Part shown: positions 24,239 through 33,331 of the stretch, in pieces
How the letters are laid out: every line of letters starts with the position of its first letter
How positions within the stretch are numbered: position 1 is the first letter of the stretch
Assembly (NCBI RefSeq): GCF_037081715.1
Contig: NZ_JAZDDH010000002.1
Coordinates: 434,001 to 498,000, forward strand
Length of the DNA: 64,000 nucleotides
From: Halalkalicoccus sp. CG83
GTDB taxonomy: Archaea; Halobacteriota; Halobacteria; Halobacteriales; Halalkalicoccaceae
Reading direction: 5' to 3'
Position numbers and translations under genes: made by a program
The notes under the pieces: generated by a model
Databases searched by the model: none
The model's input: the letters and a program-made list of their open reading frames with translations, nothing else
Told to the model about the DNA's origin: nothing

Positions 24239-25309
24239 TTAGCTCCCGGTGACGTACCGATCGAGATCCGCGAGGAACCGTTCGAGGACGCCGCGGGTGA
24301 CGTGGGGCATACAGACCACGCGCAGCTCGCCCGCGCCGGTCCGCGAGATCCGCCAGCCGGCCTCGCGCAGCGCGTCGAACGAGACCTCGGGAACGTCCGC
24401 GGCGACGATCGGCAGCTCGGGCTCGACGACGTCGAGTCCGCGAGCCGCGCACTCCTCCGCGAGCCACTCGGCGTTCGCCCGCGCGCGTTCGTACTCCTCT
24501 CGGTAGCCGTCGGGCCAGAGCGCCTCGCAGGCGGCGACGGTGCTCGCCACGCCCGCCCCGCTTCGCGTCCCCGTCAACGAGATCTGGCTCCGCGACTCCA
24601 GATAGGGGGTCTCGACCGCGAGCGCGTCGAGGGTGCGCTGCTCGCGCGCGAGAAAGCCGCCCGCGGGTACCGCGGCCCGGCCGAGCTTATGGGGGTCGAT
24701 GGTCATCGTGTCGATCCGGGCGTCGGCGAAGCTCCACTCGCGGTCGGCGAAGGGGAGGTAGAACCCGCCCCAGGCGGCGTCGACGTGCATGCGCACGTCC
24801 CGTTCCTCGGCCAGCGCGGCGATCTCGGGGATGGGGTCGACCCGGCCGTACTCGGTGGTGCCCGCGACCGCGACGACCAGCGCCGTCTCCGCGTCGATCG
24901 CCGCCTCGAGCGCCGCGAGGTCGGCCCGGCCGTCGACCGTCGGCACGAGCCGAAGCTCCACGCCCAGGAGTTCCGCCGCCTTCCGGAAGCTGAAGTGGGC
25001 GCTCTCGGGAGCGACGACGTTGACGTCGCCCGCTGTGAGGTTGCGCGCGGCCCGGACCGCCTGGATGTTCGCCTCGGTACCGCCACTGGCGACGTAGCCG
25101 TGGGGCTCCGCCAGGGAGGCGATCTCGCCCAGGAGCTCGATCGCTCGCTCCTCGAGTTCGGCGACGCCCGCGTACGTGGCCGGATCGCCCGGGTTCGTCG
25201 CGAGGAAGCGCTCGGCCGCCTCGCGTGCGTCGGGGTGTGGCGGCGTACACATCGACGAGAGCACGCGATCGAACGACTGTGGCTTCGGCGCCGACTCGGC
25301 CCGCTGCAT
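24239..25309 (-). CDS. mfnA: PLP-dependent L-aspartate/L-tyrosine decarboxylase (MfnA)
   Basis: 356 aa from [17 protein letters not shown]. Group II decarboxylase: [32 protein letters not shown] and the PLP lysine in [16 protein letters not shown]. In archaea without methanofuran this enzyme most likely decarboxylates aspartate to beta-alanine for CoA (family knowledge; substrate inferred). The downstream CoA steps pantoate kinase and phosphopantothenate synthetase are in this window at 52-54 kb. Confidence 0.9.
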   Translation of the reverse strand: MQRAESAPKPQSFDRVLSSMCTPPHPDAREAAERFLATNPGDPATYAGVAELEERAIELLGEIASLAEPHGYVASGGTEANIQAVRAARNLTAGDVNVVAPESAHFSFRKAAELLGVELRLVPTVDGRADLAALEAAIDAETALVVAVAGTTEYGRVDPIPEIAALAEERDVRMHVDAAWGGFYLPFADREWSFADARIDTMTIDPHKLGRAAVPAGGFLAREQRTLDALAVETPYLESRSQISLTGTRSGAGVASTVAACEALWPDGYREEYERARANAEWLAEECAARGLDVVEPELPIVAADVPEVSFDALREAGWRISRTGAGELRVVCMPHVTRGVLERFLADLDRYVTGS

Positions 25310-25465
25310 ACCCGTACGACCCACCGAGGCGTTTAGCCGCTTTCGTTCCCGGTCCCGTCTCGCCGAAACCGCCTGAAAAGACCCGATACGCGGCCGGGAA
25401 ACTGAGCGGGCCTTGCGTCTCCCGGCACCGAGACTAAACGGTATGCGACCATCGTTTGATTCGCA

Positions 25466-25732
25466 ATGGCACTGTCAAACGACGACGAGCACGGAGAAGA
25501 GCTAGAGGAAGCCAAAGAGAGCGCCGAGGCGGCGTTCGATCCGATGGCCGAGCCGGTAGTGTTCGCGGCGATCGCGTCCATCGCGTTCTCCTGGTACCTC
25601 TACTACATCAAGGGAGACAAGACCCACGGCCTCTTCGTCGGCCTGTGGGCGCCGACGCTGTTCGGTGCCGCGAACTACTTCAAGAACCTCCGGGTCGCCG
25701 AGAAGCTCGACGCTGGCCTCTCCTTCCAGTAG
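25466..25732 (+). CDS. Small membrane protein (88 aa)
   Basis: An acidic N-terminal 28 residues, then two hydrophobic segments (about 29-48 [16 protein letters not shown], 54-70) and a basic end. TATA-like CTAAACG about 30 nt upstream. Convergent with ppsA, 20 nt between stops. Function unknown. Confidence 0.65.
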   Translation: MALSNDDEHGEELEEAKESAEAAFDPMAEPVVFAAIASIAFSWYLYYIKGDKTHGLFVGLWAPTLFGAANYFKNLRVAEKLDAGLSFQ

Positions 25733-25741
25733 ACCCGCGAC

Positions 25742-25762
25742 CGATCCGCCTTCAGCGGATCG
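25742..25762. terminator. 8-bp hairpin between convergent stops
   Basis: CGATCCGC pairs with GCGGATCG across a 5-nt loop. It begins 10 nt after the upstream stop on the plus strand and contains the ppsA stop codon. A T4 run follows about 15 nt later on the plus strand. Candidate bidirectional terminator. Confidence 0.4.
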
Positions 25763-28103
25763 AATCGAGAAGCAACTTTTGTTCTATGCGCTTTGCCTCG
25801 TGCTGAACGTCACGAACCGCGTCGATGTTCGCGCTGATCGAGCTCACGCCGGCGTTGACGAGGAACTGCACCATCTTGGGCTTCGAGCCCGCCTGCCCGC
25901 AGATGCTCGTCTTCACGCCGTGTTCCCGGCAGGTCTCGATGGTGCTGCCGATCAACTCTAGAACGGCGGGGTGGAGCTCGTCGAACCGGTCCGCGACGTG
26001 TTCGTTGTTGCGGTCGACCGCGAGCGTGTACTGGGTGAGGTCGTTGGTACCGAACGAGGCGAAGTCGATGCCCGCCTCAGCCATTCCCTCGATGCCCAGC
26101 GCGCTCGCGGGCGTCTCGATCATCACGCCCCAGGAACGCTTCTCCGAGTCGATGCCTGCCTCCTCCATTAGCCGGCGGGCGGCGCGGACGTCGTTCGCGT
26201 CGTTGACCAGGGGGAACATGATCTCGACGTTGTCGTAGCCCATCTCGTAGAGCCGCTTGAACGCTCGGAGCTCGTGTTCGAACACGTCGGGTCGATCGAG
26301 GCTCCGCCGGATGCCCCGATAGCCGAGCATCGGGTTGTGCTCGTGGGGCTCGTCCTCGCCACCCTCGAGCTGACGGAACTCGTCGGTCGGCGCGTCGAGG
26401 GTTCGAACGCGGACGGGCCGCGGGTAGAACTCGTCGGCCACCGCCCGGATCCCCTGGACGATCTCGTCGACGTAGGCCTTCTCGCCGTTGTCGGCGATGT
26501 ATTTCCCCGGCGTCTTGCCGAGCGAGAGGACCATGTGCTCGAGCCGGAGCAGGCCGACCCCGTCGGCCCCCGTCGCGGCGGCGCGCTCCGCGGCTTCCGC
26601 TATGGAGACGTTCACCTTCACCTCGGTGGCGGTCATCGGCTTCACGGGCGTCTCGGGGCGGACCTCCTCGACCGCCTCCCGTTTCACCCGCTCTTCGTCC
26701 TCGTCGCTCGCGACCGCGCCCGCCTCGACGCTGCCGCGCTCGCCGTCGATGGTGATGCGCTGGCCGTCCTCGATGACCGTGGTGGCGTTGCCGGTGCCGA
26801 CCACGGCGGGAACGCCGAGCTCGCGCGAGACGATCGCCGCGTGGGAGGTCATCCCGCCCTCGTCGGTGACGATCCCGACGGCGCGTTTCATCGCCGGCAC
26901 CATGTCCGGCGTCGTCATCTCCGTGACGATGATGTCGCCCTCCTCGACCTTGTCGAGCTGGTCGAGCTTGGTGACGATCCGGGCCGTCCCGCTCACCGTT
27001 CCCGGGCTCGATCCGAGTCCGTGGACGAGCTCCTCGCCCTCGGCCGGCTCGTCGTGTCCGCGTTCCTCGCGCTCCGCGAACTCGCCGCTCTGTCCCTGAG
27101 CCTGGCCGTTGCCGTCTGCGATCCCCTCCCGACCGCTCGAGTCGGCCTCCTCGATCTCGCCTCCGGCGATCGTCGTGATCGGTCGCGACTGGAGCATGAA
27201 GACGTCCCCGTCGGCGATCGCCCATTCGACGTCCTGCGGGGTCTCGTAGTGGCTTTCGACGCGCTCGCCGAGTTCGATCAGCTCCGCGAGCTCGTCGTCA
27301 TCGAGCACGCGCTCGGTCCGTTTTCCCTCGGGAACCTCGCGTTCGACCGTCTCGCCGCTCTCCTCGTCGCGGACGCACATCAGCTTCTTCGTGGCGATCG
27401 TCTCCTCCTCCACGCGGCCGGTCTCGCGATCGAGGACGTAGTTATCGGGCGAGACCGAGCCCGAGACGACCGCCTCGCCGAGTCCCCACGCGGCCTCGAC
27501 GATGATCCGGGGGTCGCCCGTCGAGGGGTGGCTGGTGAACATCACGCCGCTCTTCTCCGCGTCGACCATCCGCTGGACGACGACCGCGATGTTCACCTCC
27601 TCGGCGTCGAACCCCTGCCGTTTGCGGTAGTAGATCGCTCGCTGGGTGAACAACGACGCCCAACACTCCTTGACCCGATCGAGCAGTCCCTCGCGGTCGA
27701 CGTTGAGGAAGGTCTCCTGCTGGCCGGCGAAGGAGGCGTCGGGCAGGTCCTCGGCGGTCGCCGAGGAGCGCACGGCGACGAACGGTTCGTCCTCGAAGGC
27801 GTCGTACGCACTGAGGACCTCCTCGCGCAGCTCCTCGGGAAACGACGTCCCGAGGATGAGCTCCTTCGCACGCTCCGCGGCGCCGGCGAGGGCCTTGGAG
27901 TCCTCGACGTCGACGTCGACGGCGGCGTCGAGTTCCCCGTCGATCCCGGCGTTCTCGACGAACTCGCGGTAGGTCCCCGCGGTGACGATGAACGCCGACG
28001 GAACCGGAAGCCCCGCACCCGTCAGCTCCCCCAGCGAGGCGCCCTTCCCGCCGACGGTCTCGAGGTCGTCCGAACCGATGTCCTCCAGCCAGGTTACTGC
28101 CAT
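25752..28103 (-). CDS. ppsA: Phosphoenolpyruvate synthase
   Basis: 783 aa. N-terminal ATP-grasp domain (VGGKGASLGELTGAGLPVP, AVRSSATAEDLPDASFAGQQ), phosphohistidine swivel domain with GGMTSHAAIVSRELGVPAV, and PEP/pyruvate barrel (VGLLRLEHM, ASFGTNDLTQYTLAVDR, GQAGSK). Makes PEP from pyruvate and ATP for gluconeogenesis. Between ATP-grasp and swivel, about residues 317-360, there is a Gly/Glu-rich, low-complexity insert. Confidence 0.95.
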   Translation of the reverse strand: MAVTWLEDIGSDDLETVGGKGASLGELTGAGLPVPSAFIVTAGTYREFVENAGIDGELDAAVDVDVEDSKALAGAAERAKELILGTSFPEELREEVLSAYDAFEDEPFVAVRSSATAEDLPDASFAGQQETFLNVDREGLLDRVKECWASLFTQRAIYYRKRQGFDAEEVNIAVVVQRMVDAEKSGVMFTSHPSTGDPRIIVEAAWGLGEAVVSGSVSPDNYVLDRETGRVEEETIATKKLMCVRDEESGETVEREVPEGKRTERVLDDDELAELIELGERVESHYETPQDVEWAIADGDVFMLQSRPITTIAGGEIEEADSSGREGIADGNGQAQGQSGEFAEREERGHDEPAEGEELVHGLGSSPGTVSGTARIVTKLDQLDKVEEGDIIVTEMTTPDMVPAMKRAVGIVTDEGGMTSHAAIVSRELGVPAVVGTGNATTVIEDGQRITIDGERGSVEAGAVASDEDEERVKREAVEEVRPETPVKPMTATEVKVNVSIAEAAERAAATGADGVGLLRLEHMVLSLGKTPGKYIADNGEKAYVDEIVQGIRAVADEFYPRPVRVRTLDAPTDEFRQLEGGEDEPHEHNPMLGYRGIRRSLDRPDVFEHELRAFKRLYEMGYDNVEIMFPLVNDANDVRAARRLMEEAGIDSEKRSWGVMIETPASALGIEGMAEAGIDFASFGTNDLTQYTLAVDRNNEHVADRFDELHPAVLELIGSTIETCREHGVKTSICGQAGSKPKMVQFLVNAGVSSISANIDAVRDVQHEAKRIEQKLLLDSIR

Positions 28104-28171
28104 TTACGTTCGGGAGCACACCGAGGCCGGTAAAGAAGGTTGCGACCGTGTCGAACTTTCGTGTAACAAAC

Positions 28172-28187
28172 CACTCGAATCCGAGTG
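28172..28187. repeat. 6-bp hairpin upstream of ppsA
   Basis: CACTCG (28172-28177) and CGAGTG (28182-28187) with a 4-nt loop, 70 nt upstream of ppsA and just after the phzF-like stop; TTTGTTACA on the minus strand nearby could be a ppsA TATA-like element. Terminator or operator. Confidence 0.3.
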
Positions 28188-28195
28188 AACCTCGG

Positions 28196-29110
28196 CTACG
28201 CCTCGACGATCTCTTCCTCGCCCGAGTCGGGAAGCCGGAGCGTCCCCGAGAGCGCGCTCTCGGCCCGGCCGCCGACCCGAACCGCCCCGTCGACCCGAAC
28301 GCGGACCTCGCCCGGCCGGTCGAGGAAGTGACCCTGCTCGAAGCACATCTCGTCGGGGAGGTCGTCGCCGAACGCATCGAACCGACGGAGGTACGCACCC
28401 GCCGCTCCGCTGGCCGTGCCCGTCACCGGGTCCTCGGGGATTCCCGCGGACGGCACGAACGCCCGGGCGTGGAGCGTCGAGTCGGTTCCGAGCGTGTCGA
28501 AGGTGAACGCGTAGAGGCCGGCCGCGTCGACCGCCGAACAGAGGGCCTCGATCGCACCGTGGTCGGGCTCGACGTCGCCGAGGGTCGCGAGGAAGTTCAC
28601 CGGCACGACCAGGAAGGGGAGCCCGGTCGAGGCGACCGCCAGCGGCAGGTCCCTCCCGACGTCAGCGAGCGCCGCGGGATCGATCCCCAGCGCGGCCGCG
28701 ACCCGCTCGTAGTCGAGGTCGACGCGCTCGACGCTCGGCTCGTCCTGGCTCATCCAGACGACGCCCGCCTCGGTGACCTCGACGTCGAGCACCCCGACGT
28801 TCGTCTCCAGGCTGTGGGTACCCGCGTCGATCTCCCCCTCCTCGAAGAGGCGGGCGTGGCTCGCGATCGTCGCGTGACCACAGAGATCCACCTCCGTGGC
28901 GGGCGTGTAGTAGCGGATCCGACGGTCCGCACGGTCGCTCTCGGTCAGGAACGCGGTCTCGCTCACCGCGAGTTCGCGCGCGACCGCCAACCGCTGGTCG
29001 TCGGTCAGTCCCCCCGCCTCGGGGACGACCCCCGCGGCGTTGCCCGAGAGCGGCTCGTCGGTGAACGCGTCGACGACGGCGACGCGGAGCGCTCGGCTCT
29101 CCTCGGTCAT
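28196..29110 (-). CDS. PhzF-family isomerase-like protein
   Basis: 304 aa from MTEESRALRVAVVDAFTDEP. Both halves of the PhzF/diaminopimelate-epimerase-like fold are present: LSGNAAGVVPEA with the catalytic-region SETAFL, YYTPATEVDLCGHATIASH, and the second-half GIPEDPVTGTASGAAGAYL. The family covers isomerases of aromatic or amino-acid-like acids; the exact substrate is unknown. The start at 29134 would add eight residues and is not preferred. Confidence 0.85.
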   Translation of the reverse strand: MTEESRALRVAVVDAFTDEPLSGNAAGVVPEAGGLTDDQRLAVARELAVSETAFLTESDRADRRIRYYTPATEVDLCGHATIASHARLFEEGEIDAGTHSLETNVGVLDVEVTEAGVVWMSQDEPSVERVDLDYERVAAALGIDPAALADVGRDLPLAVASTGLPFLVVPVNFLATLGDVEPDHGAIEALCSAVDAAGLYAFTFDTLGTDSTLHARAFVPSAGIPEDPVTGTASGAAGAYLRRFDAFGDDLPDEMCFEQGHFLDRPGEVRVRVDGAVRVGGRAESALSGTLRLPDSGEEEIVEA

Positions 29111-29182
29111 CCTCGGGGGGATGTGCGCCGACACAATAGGTGTACGGTTCGAACCCGTGATCGGGCGGCGTCCGGCCGCTTC

Positions 29183-30187
29183 TCAGAGGGCCGCCTGCCT
29201 CCCGTCCGCCGATCGGACCGCCCGACGGACCTCGGGGATCGGATCGAGCGTCCGGTCGGTGTCGCCGAGGACGAACAGCGCGTAGTAGCGCAGATACGTT
29301 CGGATCGGCACCTGGATCAGGAGCGCGGCGAGGATCAACAGGGCGACGAACGGCAGCCCGAGGACGACCGCGACGGCCACGAGCAGCGTCTCCGCGGCCA
29401 GCAGCGCGACGGCACCGACGACGACGGCGAGCGGGATCACGAGGACGACCGCGACGACGGCCAGCAGGAGTCCGAAGACGATCCCGGCGACGACCTCGAG
29501 TACGAGGGCGGCGATCGCGTAGGCGAGATACTGCCTCCACGCCCCGACGAGCGTCGACCGGAACGCACGCCACCCCGCGATCACGCCGGAATCGCGCACG
29601 AGCATGACGGGAACGACGAACGCGGTGGTGAAGGCGTCGACGACCGCGACGAGGACGAGCGCGAGGCCACTCACGAACGCGGCGAGCGCGAACAGGAGCC
29701 CGCCTACCTCGGCCGTGGGGAGCGTCCCGGCGGCGAGCAGCCCCGATCCCGCGACGACGGCGATCGCCAGCAGGCTCACGATCCCCAGCGCCACCCGGAA
29801 GCCGAACAGCCGGAGCCCCTGCTCGAAGTGGCCGCGGGCGTAGCCCCAGAACCGCACCTCGTCGGTCCGCAGCGACTCGACGAAGACGAACTCCATGACC
29901 GAGCCGACGAGCAGGAACGCGAGACCGACCGCGAGGACGGCCCCGACGAGCAGCCCGATGGCGAACAGGTTCTCGACCAGGAACCCCCGGACGATCTCGA
30001 GATCCGAACCCGAGGCGGGTTCGGCGCCGCCGGTGCCGCCCGTCCCGCCGCCGCCCGGAACGCTCGTCCCGCCGACGAAGAGGACGATCACCGCGAGCAC
30101 CGATAGCCGTTTGATCGAGAACGGCGTGAGAAACTCGCGGGTCGCGACCCACGCATCCTCGAGATCGTCGATCGCGTACAGCGCCAT
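29183..30187 (-). CDS. Polytopic membrane protein
   Basis: 334 aa with about six hydrophobic segments and a Gly/Thr-rich loop (about 42-56). The MALYAIDDLEDAWVATREFL start and the VDAFTTAFVVPVMLVRD core resemble haloarchaeal DUF4013-like integral proteins, an uncertain match. No transporter or enzyme motif. Followed 72 nt downstream by the PhzF-like gene on the same strand. Confidence 0.65.
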   Translation of the reverse strand: MALYAIDDLEDAWVATREFLTPFSIKRLSVLAVIVLFVGGTSVPGGGGTGGTGGAEPASGSDLEIVRGFLVENLFAIGLLVGAVLAVGLAFLLVGSVMEFVFVESLRTDEVRFWGYARGHFEQGLRLFGFRVALGIVSLLAIAVVAGSGLLAAGTLPTAEVGGLLFALAAFVSGLALVLVAVVDAFTTAFVVPVMLVRDSGVIAGWRAFRSTLVGAWRQYLAYAIAALVLEVVAGIVFGLLLAVVAVVLVIPLAVVVGAVALLAAETLLVAVAVVLGLPFVALLILAALLIQVPIRTYLRYYALFVLGDTDRTLDPIPEVRRAVRSADGRQAAL

Positions 30188-30437
30188 ACGCGTCGTTCAT
30201 CCGGTTTCAGTAAAACAGTACCGACCGGTGACAGCTCCGTGCCGCCCGAGAACCGTCGAGCTCCGCCGCAGAACGGAGTTCGACGCCGTTTCACGCCCGC
30301 TCGCTTCCATCGAACGACGCCCGGCGGCACTTCACGGCGAGCGCGCTCCGTCGGTCATCGGTCGGACCCCCGACGGTCGGATAGGCGTACCGTCGGGTCC
30401 GTGGGCCGGTCGAGCCGTCCGTCTCCGATCGAGGACG

Positions 30438-30875
30438 CTACTCGAACTCTCCCTCCCTGATCTCCGACTCCGGGCGGGCCGCCATCTGGACCCGTTGTCG
30501 GGGAAGGAAGTGGGCGAGGTCGGTCGTGGTGACGATGCCGACGGGCCTGCCCTCCTCGGTGACCGGGAGCTTCTTGACCTGGTTCTTGCCCATCAGTTCA
30601 CCGGCCCTGCGCACGGTGTCGGTCGGCCTCGCGGTGACGACGGGACTCGACATTAGCTCGCGAACGGACATCCTCGCCGGATCGTGTTCCTCGACGATGC
30701 TGGCCACGACGTCGGTCTCGGTGATGATCCCCTCGATGCGGTCCTCGCCGACGACGAGCGACCCGATCCCCCGTTCAGTGAGCGCGCGGGCGGCCGAGGC
30801 GACGGTCGCGTCAGCGTCGATCGATCGGGGTGGGGTCGTCATGATCTCGTCGACGGTGGTTTCGATCTCGCTCAT
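30438..30875 (-). CDS. Tandem CBS-domain protein
   Basis: 145 aa with two CBS motifs (about 9-62, MTTPPRSIDADATVASAARA; about 72-128, MSSPVVTARPTDTVRRAGEL). CBS pairs bind adenosyl ligands and sense energy or SAM status. No effector domain is fused, so it probably acts on a partner protein. A TATA-like GGTTAATG lies about 30 nt upstream. The 250 nt downstream of it, up to the membrane protein start, show nothing I can support. Confidence 0.85.
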   Translation of the reverse strand: MSEIETTVDEIMTTPPRSIDADATVASAARALTERGIGSLVVGEDRIEGIITETDVVASIVEEHDPARMSVRELMSSPVVTARPTDTVRRAGELMGKNQVKKLPVTEEGRPVGIVTTTDLAHFLPRQRVQMAARPESEIREGEFE

Positions 30876-30900
30876 CGGAACGGGGTAGGACGACCGCCCA

Positions 30901-30921
30901 CATTAACCTAATGATCGTTAA
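30901..30921 (-). promoter_or_regulatory. TATA box and TTAAC-N9-GTTAA repeat of the CBS gene
   Basis: The minus-strand TATA-like GGTTAATG (30901-30908) overlaps one arm of TTAAC (30903-30907)-N9-GTTAA (30917-30921). The geometry equals that of the acn upstream repeat. Confidence 0.4.
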
Positions 30922-31002
30922 CGACATACTCGCCCGGGTACCGCGGCAACGGGATCGAAGGGAGGGATTCGACTCGATGAGGCACCACTCCTCGCGATCG
31001 CA

Positions 31003-31239
31003 TTACCCCCGTCGTCTCTCCTCCACGAGCTCGACTTCGGAGAGCGGACACTCCGCATACAGCTCGATTGCGAACTTCTGGAGCGTGGAGACCGACGGAG
31101 ACGGGCTGCCCTCACCTTCCGCGAGCCTCCTCGCACACGTGGCTATCTCCTCATGGAACCGTCCCGAATACCGGAGTCCCAGATCGGTATCCACGATCCC
31201 CTTCTCGCCGTCCGCGTCGACGAACGTTATCTGTAGCAT
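31003..31239 (-). CDS. Hypothetical small protein (78 aa)
   Basis: Begins MLQITFVDADGEKGIVDTDL, a beta-rich start, then a helix (FHEEIATCARRLAEGE) and an acidic end. An AT-rich ATTAACGTATAC box about 25 nt upstream supports transcription. Codon use is less GC3-biased than in the neighbours, which may mark a recently acquired or weakly selected gene. No family recognised. Confidence 0.5.
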   Translation of the reverse strand: MLQITFVDADGEKGIVDTDLGLRYSGRFHEEIATCARRLAEGEGSPSPSVSTLQKFAIELYAECPLSEVELVEERRRG

Positions 31240-31397
31240 GACGGTTCTCTCTACCGGATGTATACGTTAATCGTACATATCTCTGATGGTTCCGAGCGGC
31301 GACGTCGACCGGCGTCCACGGTCGGTACGACGCTCGTCCCGGGGTTCGGGGTTGACCCAGACGACTTAACTCCGGTCCAGTCGTGCATCCGGCCGTA

Positions 31398-32096
31398 ATG
31401 TCCGACCTCCCCGACGAGTTCAAGTGCACCATCACCAACTGGGAGTACATCTACGGTCTCTGTCGCGCGGTGAGCACCGACGTCAAACGCTCGGAGTTCG
31501 AGCCCGACGTCGTCGTCGCGCTGGCCCGGGGCGGCTGGTTCGCGGGTCGGTGCATCTGTGACTTCCTCGGTCTGGACGATCTGACGAGCCTGAAGATGGA
31601 ACACTACGTCGGCACGGCCCAGGCGAGCGACGAGCCCCAGATCCGCTACCCCATGCCCGAGGGATCGGTCGAAGGCAAGGACGTACTCATCATCGACGAC
31701 ATCGCCGACACCGGCGGCTCGATCGAGCGCGCCCACGAATACGTCACCGAACGCGACGCCAACGAGGTACGCACCGGCACGCTCCAGCTGCTCCAGACCA
31801 GCGAGTTCGAGCCCGACTTCGTCGGCGAACGCCTCGAGGAGTGGGCCTGGGTCGTCTATCCCTGGAACTTCATCGAGGACATGATCGACCTGATCGGCGG
31901 CGTGATGGAGAAGGGCGACGGCGAGACGTTCTCCCCCGAGGAGATCCGCCAACTGCTCGGGGAGTTCCACCAGGTCGAGCGCATCCAGATGGAGATCGCC
32001 CAGCCCAACCGGCTGAACGAGGTGCTCGTCGAGATGGAGCGCCGTGACGCCATCGAGCGCAACGGCGCAAACGAGTGGCGTCTCCTCGACGACTGA
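31398..32096 (+). CDS. Phosphoribosyltransferase (HGPRT-like) with C-terminal extension
   Basis: 232 aa from MSDLPDEFKCTITNW; TATA-like CTTAAC lies about 30 nt upstream. The PRPP loop is VLIIDDIADTGGS (about 99-111), and ALARGGWFAGRCICDFLGL is the pyrophosphate-side block. Makes a nucleotide from a purine-type base and PRPP, or senses one. After about residue 155 there is a helical, HTH-like tail (SPEEIRQLLGEFHQVERIQME, RLNEVLVEMERRDAI), longer than catalytic HGPRT needs. Confidence 0.8.
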   Translation: MSDLPDEFKCTITNWEYIYGLCRAVSTDVKRSEFEPDVVVALARGGWFAGRCICDFLGLDDLTSLKMEHYVGTAQASDEPQIRYPMPEGSVEGKDVLIIDDIADTGGSIERAHEYVTERDANEVRTGTLQLLQTSEFEPDFVGERLEEWAWVVYPWNFIEDMIDLIGGVMEKGDGETFSPEEIRQLLGEFHQVERIQMEIAQPNRLNEVLVEMERRDAIERNGANEWRLLDD

Positions 32097-32332
32097 ACGG
32101 AGCGCTCGGCCATCGATCCGTCCGGCCGGCGGCCGAACGCCGGGAGAACGAGGTTCGGGAGTTTTGGTCGGTCGCCGGCGGTTTCGGCGGTTCGTCGCTT
32201 CGTCTCGCCCCGGGAATCGAATCGTACCTGGCGGCAGGAAGCGTTCCGGCCATCGAGATCTCCCTGGATCCTCGACGGACCCGGTCCGTGCTCGACGTCG
32301 TCGCTCGTGGCACGGACGGGCCGATTCCGTGT

Positions 32333-33181
32333 TCAGTCGCCGTACTCGTCCTCGATGACGACGGTGCCCCGTGCGTCGACCAGCGCGAGCGTACCGCCGT
32401 CGCGGGTGAGCTCGCTAGGTTCGAACTGGACCACTATCGTGCTGTCGCTCCCGACCTCGGTGCCCTCCGGGAAGACGTACTCCCCGCCCTGGGTCGTCGT
32501 GACCGACCAGCCGCTCAGGTCGATCGAACGATCGTGGCTGTTCAACAGCTCCGTCGAGTGGGGGGGCCGCTCCTCCGCGTCCTCGTAGGCGATCTCGACG
32601 AACGTGAACTCCGCGGCGTCGTACTCCTGGATCGGCTCGTCGGCCTCGTCGGTCTCGTTCTCGTCGGTCTCGTTGCCCTCGCCGTCCGACTCGTTCGGGT
32701 CGTCGATCGATGCGTCGTCCGTGTCGCCATCGTCGCTCGTTCCGTTACCCGCGTCCCCGTCCGTATCGGACGTGCCGCCGCTCTCGTCGCCCTCGTCGTC
32801 GGCCGCCTCGGTCGCATCGTCCTCATCGGTCGTGTCGTCCACATCGGCCGTGCCGTCTTCATCGTCCCCGTCGGCGGCTGGTTCGGCGTCGTTCCCTTCC
32901 TCGTCCGTGTCGGATTCGTCCTCGTCAGTGGGCGGTTCGACGTCGTTCGCCGAACTCGAGGTCGGCGGATCGTCCTCGTCCGCGTCCTCCTCGACGGTCG
33001 ACTTCTGGTCGCCCTCGTCTCGTTCGTCGGTCGGCTCCTCGGTCTCCTCGGGACCGTCCTCTCCTCCCACGGTGTCGGCGTCGGCGGGGCCGTTGCCCCC
33101 CCAGCCGGCACACCCCGATAACGTCGCCATCAGCACGACAACGACGACCACGATCGTTTGTCCGTTGTTCGCCCACTTCAT
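32333..33181 (-). CDS. Lipoprotein with acidic spacer and lamin-tail-like domain
   Basis: 282 aa. Signal peptide and lipobox TLSGC (about 20-24); residues 30-185 are almost only D/E/T/G/S/N low complexity; then a beta-sandwich resembling a lamin-tail domain (FTFVEIAYEDAEERPPHSTE, DLSGWSVTTTQGGEYVFPEG, STIVVQFEPSELTRDGGTLA, LVDARGTVVIEDEYGD). Exported and lipid-anchored, with a stalk holding the domain away from the membrane. Lamin-tail domains in prokaryotes often sit beside nucleases or hydrolases; none is fused here. It is divergent from mtnP; the 236 nt downstream of it show nothing I can support. Confidence 0.8.
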   Translation of the reverse strand: MKWANNGQTIVVVVVVLMATLSGCAGWGGNGPADADTVGGEDGPEETEEPTDERDEGDQKSTVEEDADEDDPPTSSSANDVEPPTDEDESDTDEEGNDAEPAADGDDEDGTADVDDTTDEDDATEAADDEGDESGGTSDTDGDAGNGTSDDGDTDDASIDDPNESDGEGNETDENETDEADEPIQEYDAAEFTFVEIAYEDAEERPPHSTELLNSHDRSIDLSGWSVTTTQGGEYVFPEGTEVGSDSTIVVQFEPSELTRDGGTLALVDARGTVVIEDEYGD

Positions 33182-33331
33182 ACGGTACTGCGCTCCATTA
33201 TATTATGCAATACAAAACAGTATACAATTAATGTATCGATTAGTGTAATCTATTTGGCGTTCCGTGTGCTTCACGAGGAGATTCCGGTCGGGACCGAACC
33301 GTTTAGGCCCGCTCCCGCACGACGGCGAAGT
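33182..33331. promoter_or_regulatory. AT-rich divergent promoter (lipoprotein / mtnP)
   Basis: 33190-33255 is by far the most AT-rich stretch around (TATATTATG, GTATACAATTAATG). On the plus side TTTAGG at 33302-33307 is 28 nt before the mtnP ATG. On the minus side TATAATATAAT lies about 20 nt before the lipoprotein ATG. Confidence 0.5.

Noticed and set aside
26274-28133. 619-codon plus-strand frame opposite ppsA
   Set aside because: Mirror of ppsA codon bias; no domains or start context.
30188-30437. 250-nt gap between the polytopic membrane protein and the CBS gene
   Set aside because: Searched for a small gene or RNA; only Arg-rich frames without start context were seen.
32604-33248. Ser/Val-rich plus-strand frame opposite the acidic lipoprotein stalk
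   Set aside because: Complement of D/E/T-rich codons reads as S/V/F; low complexity mirrors the true gene.
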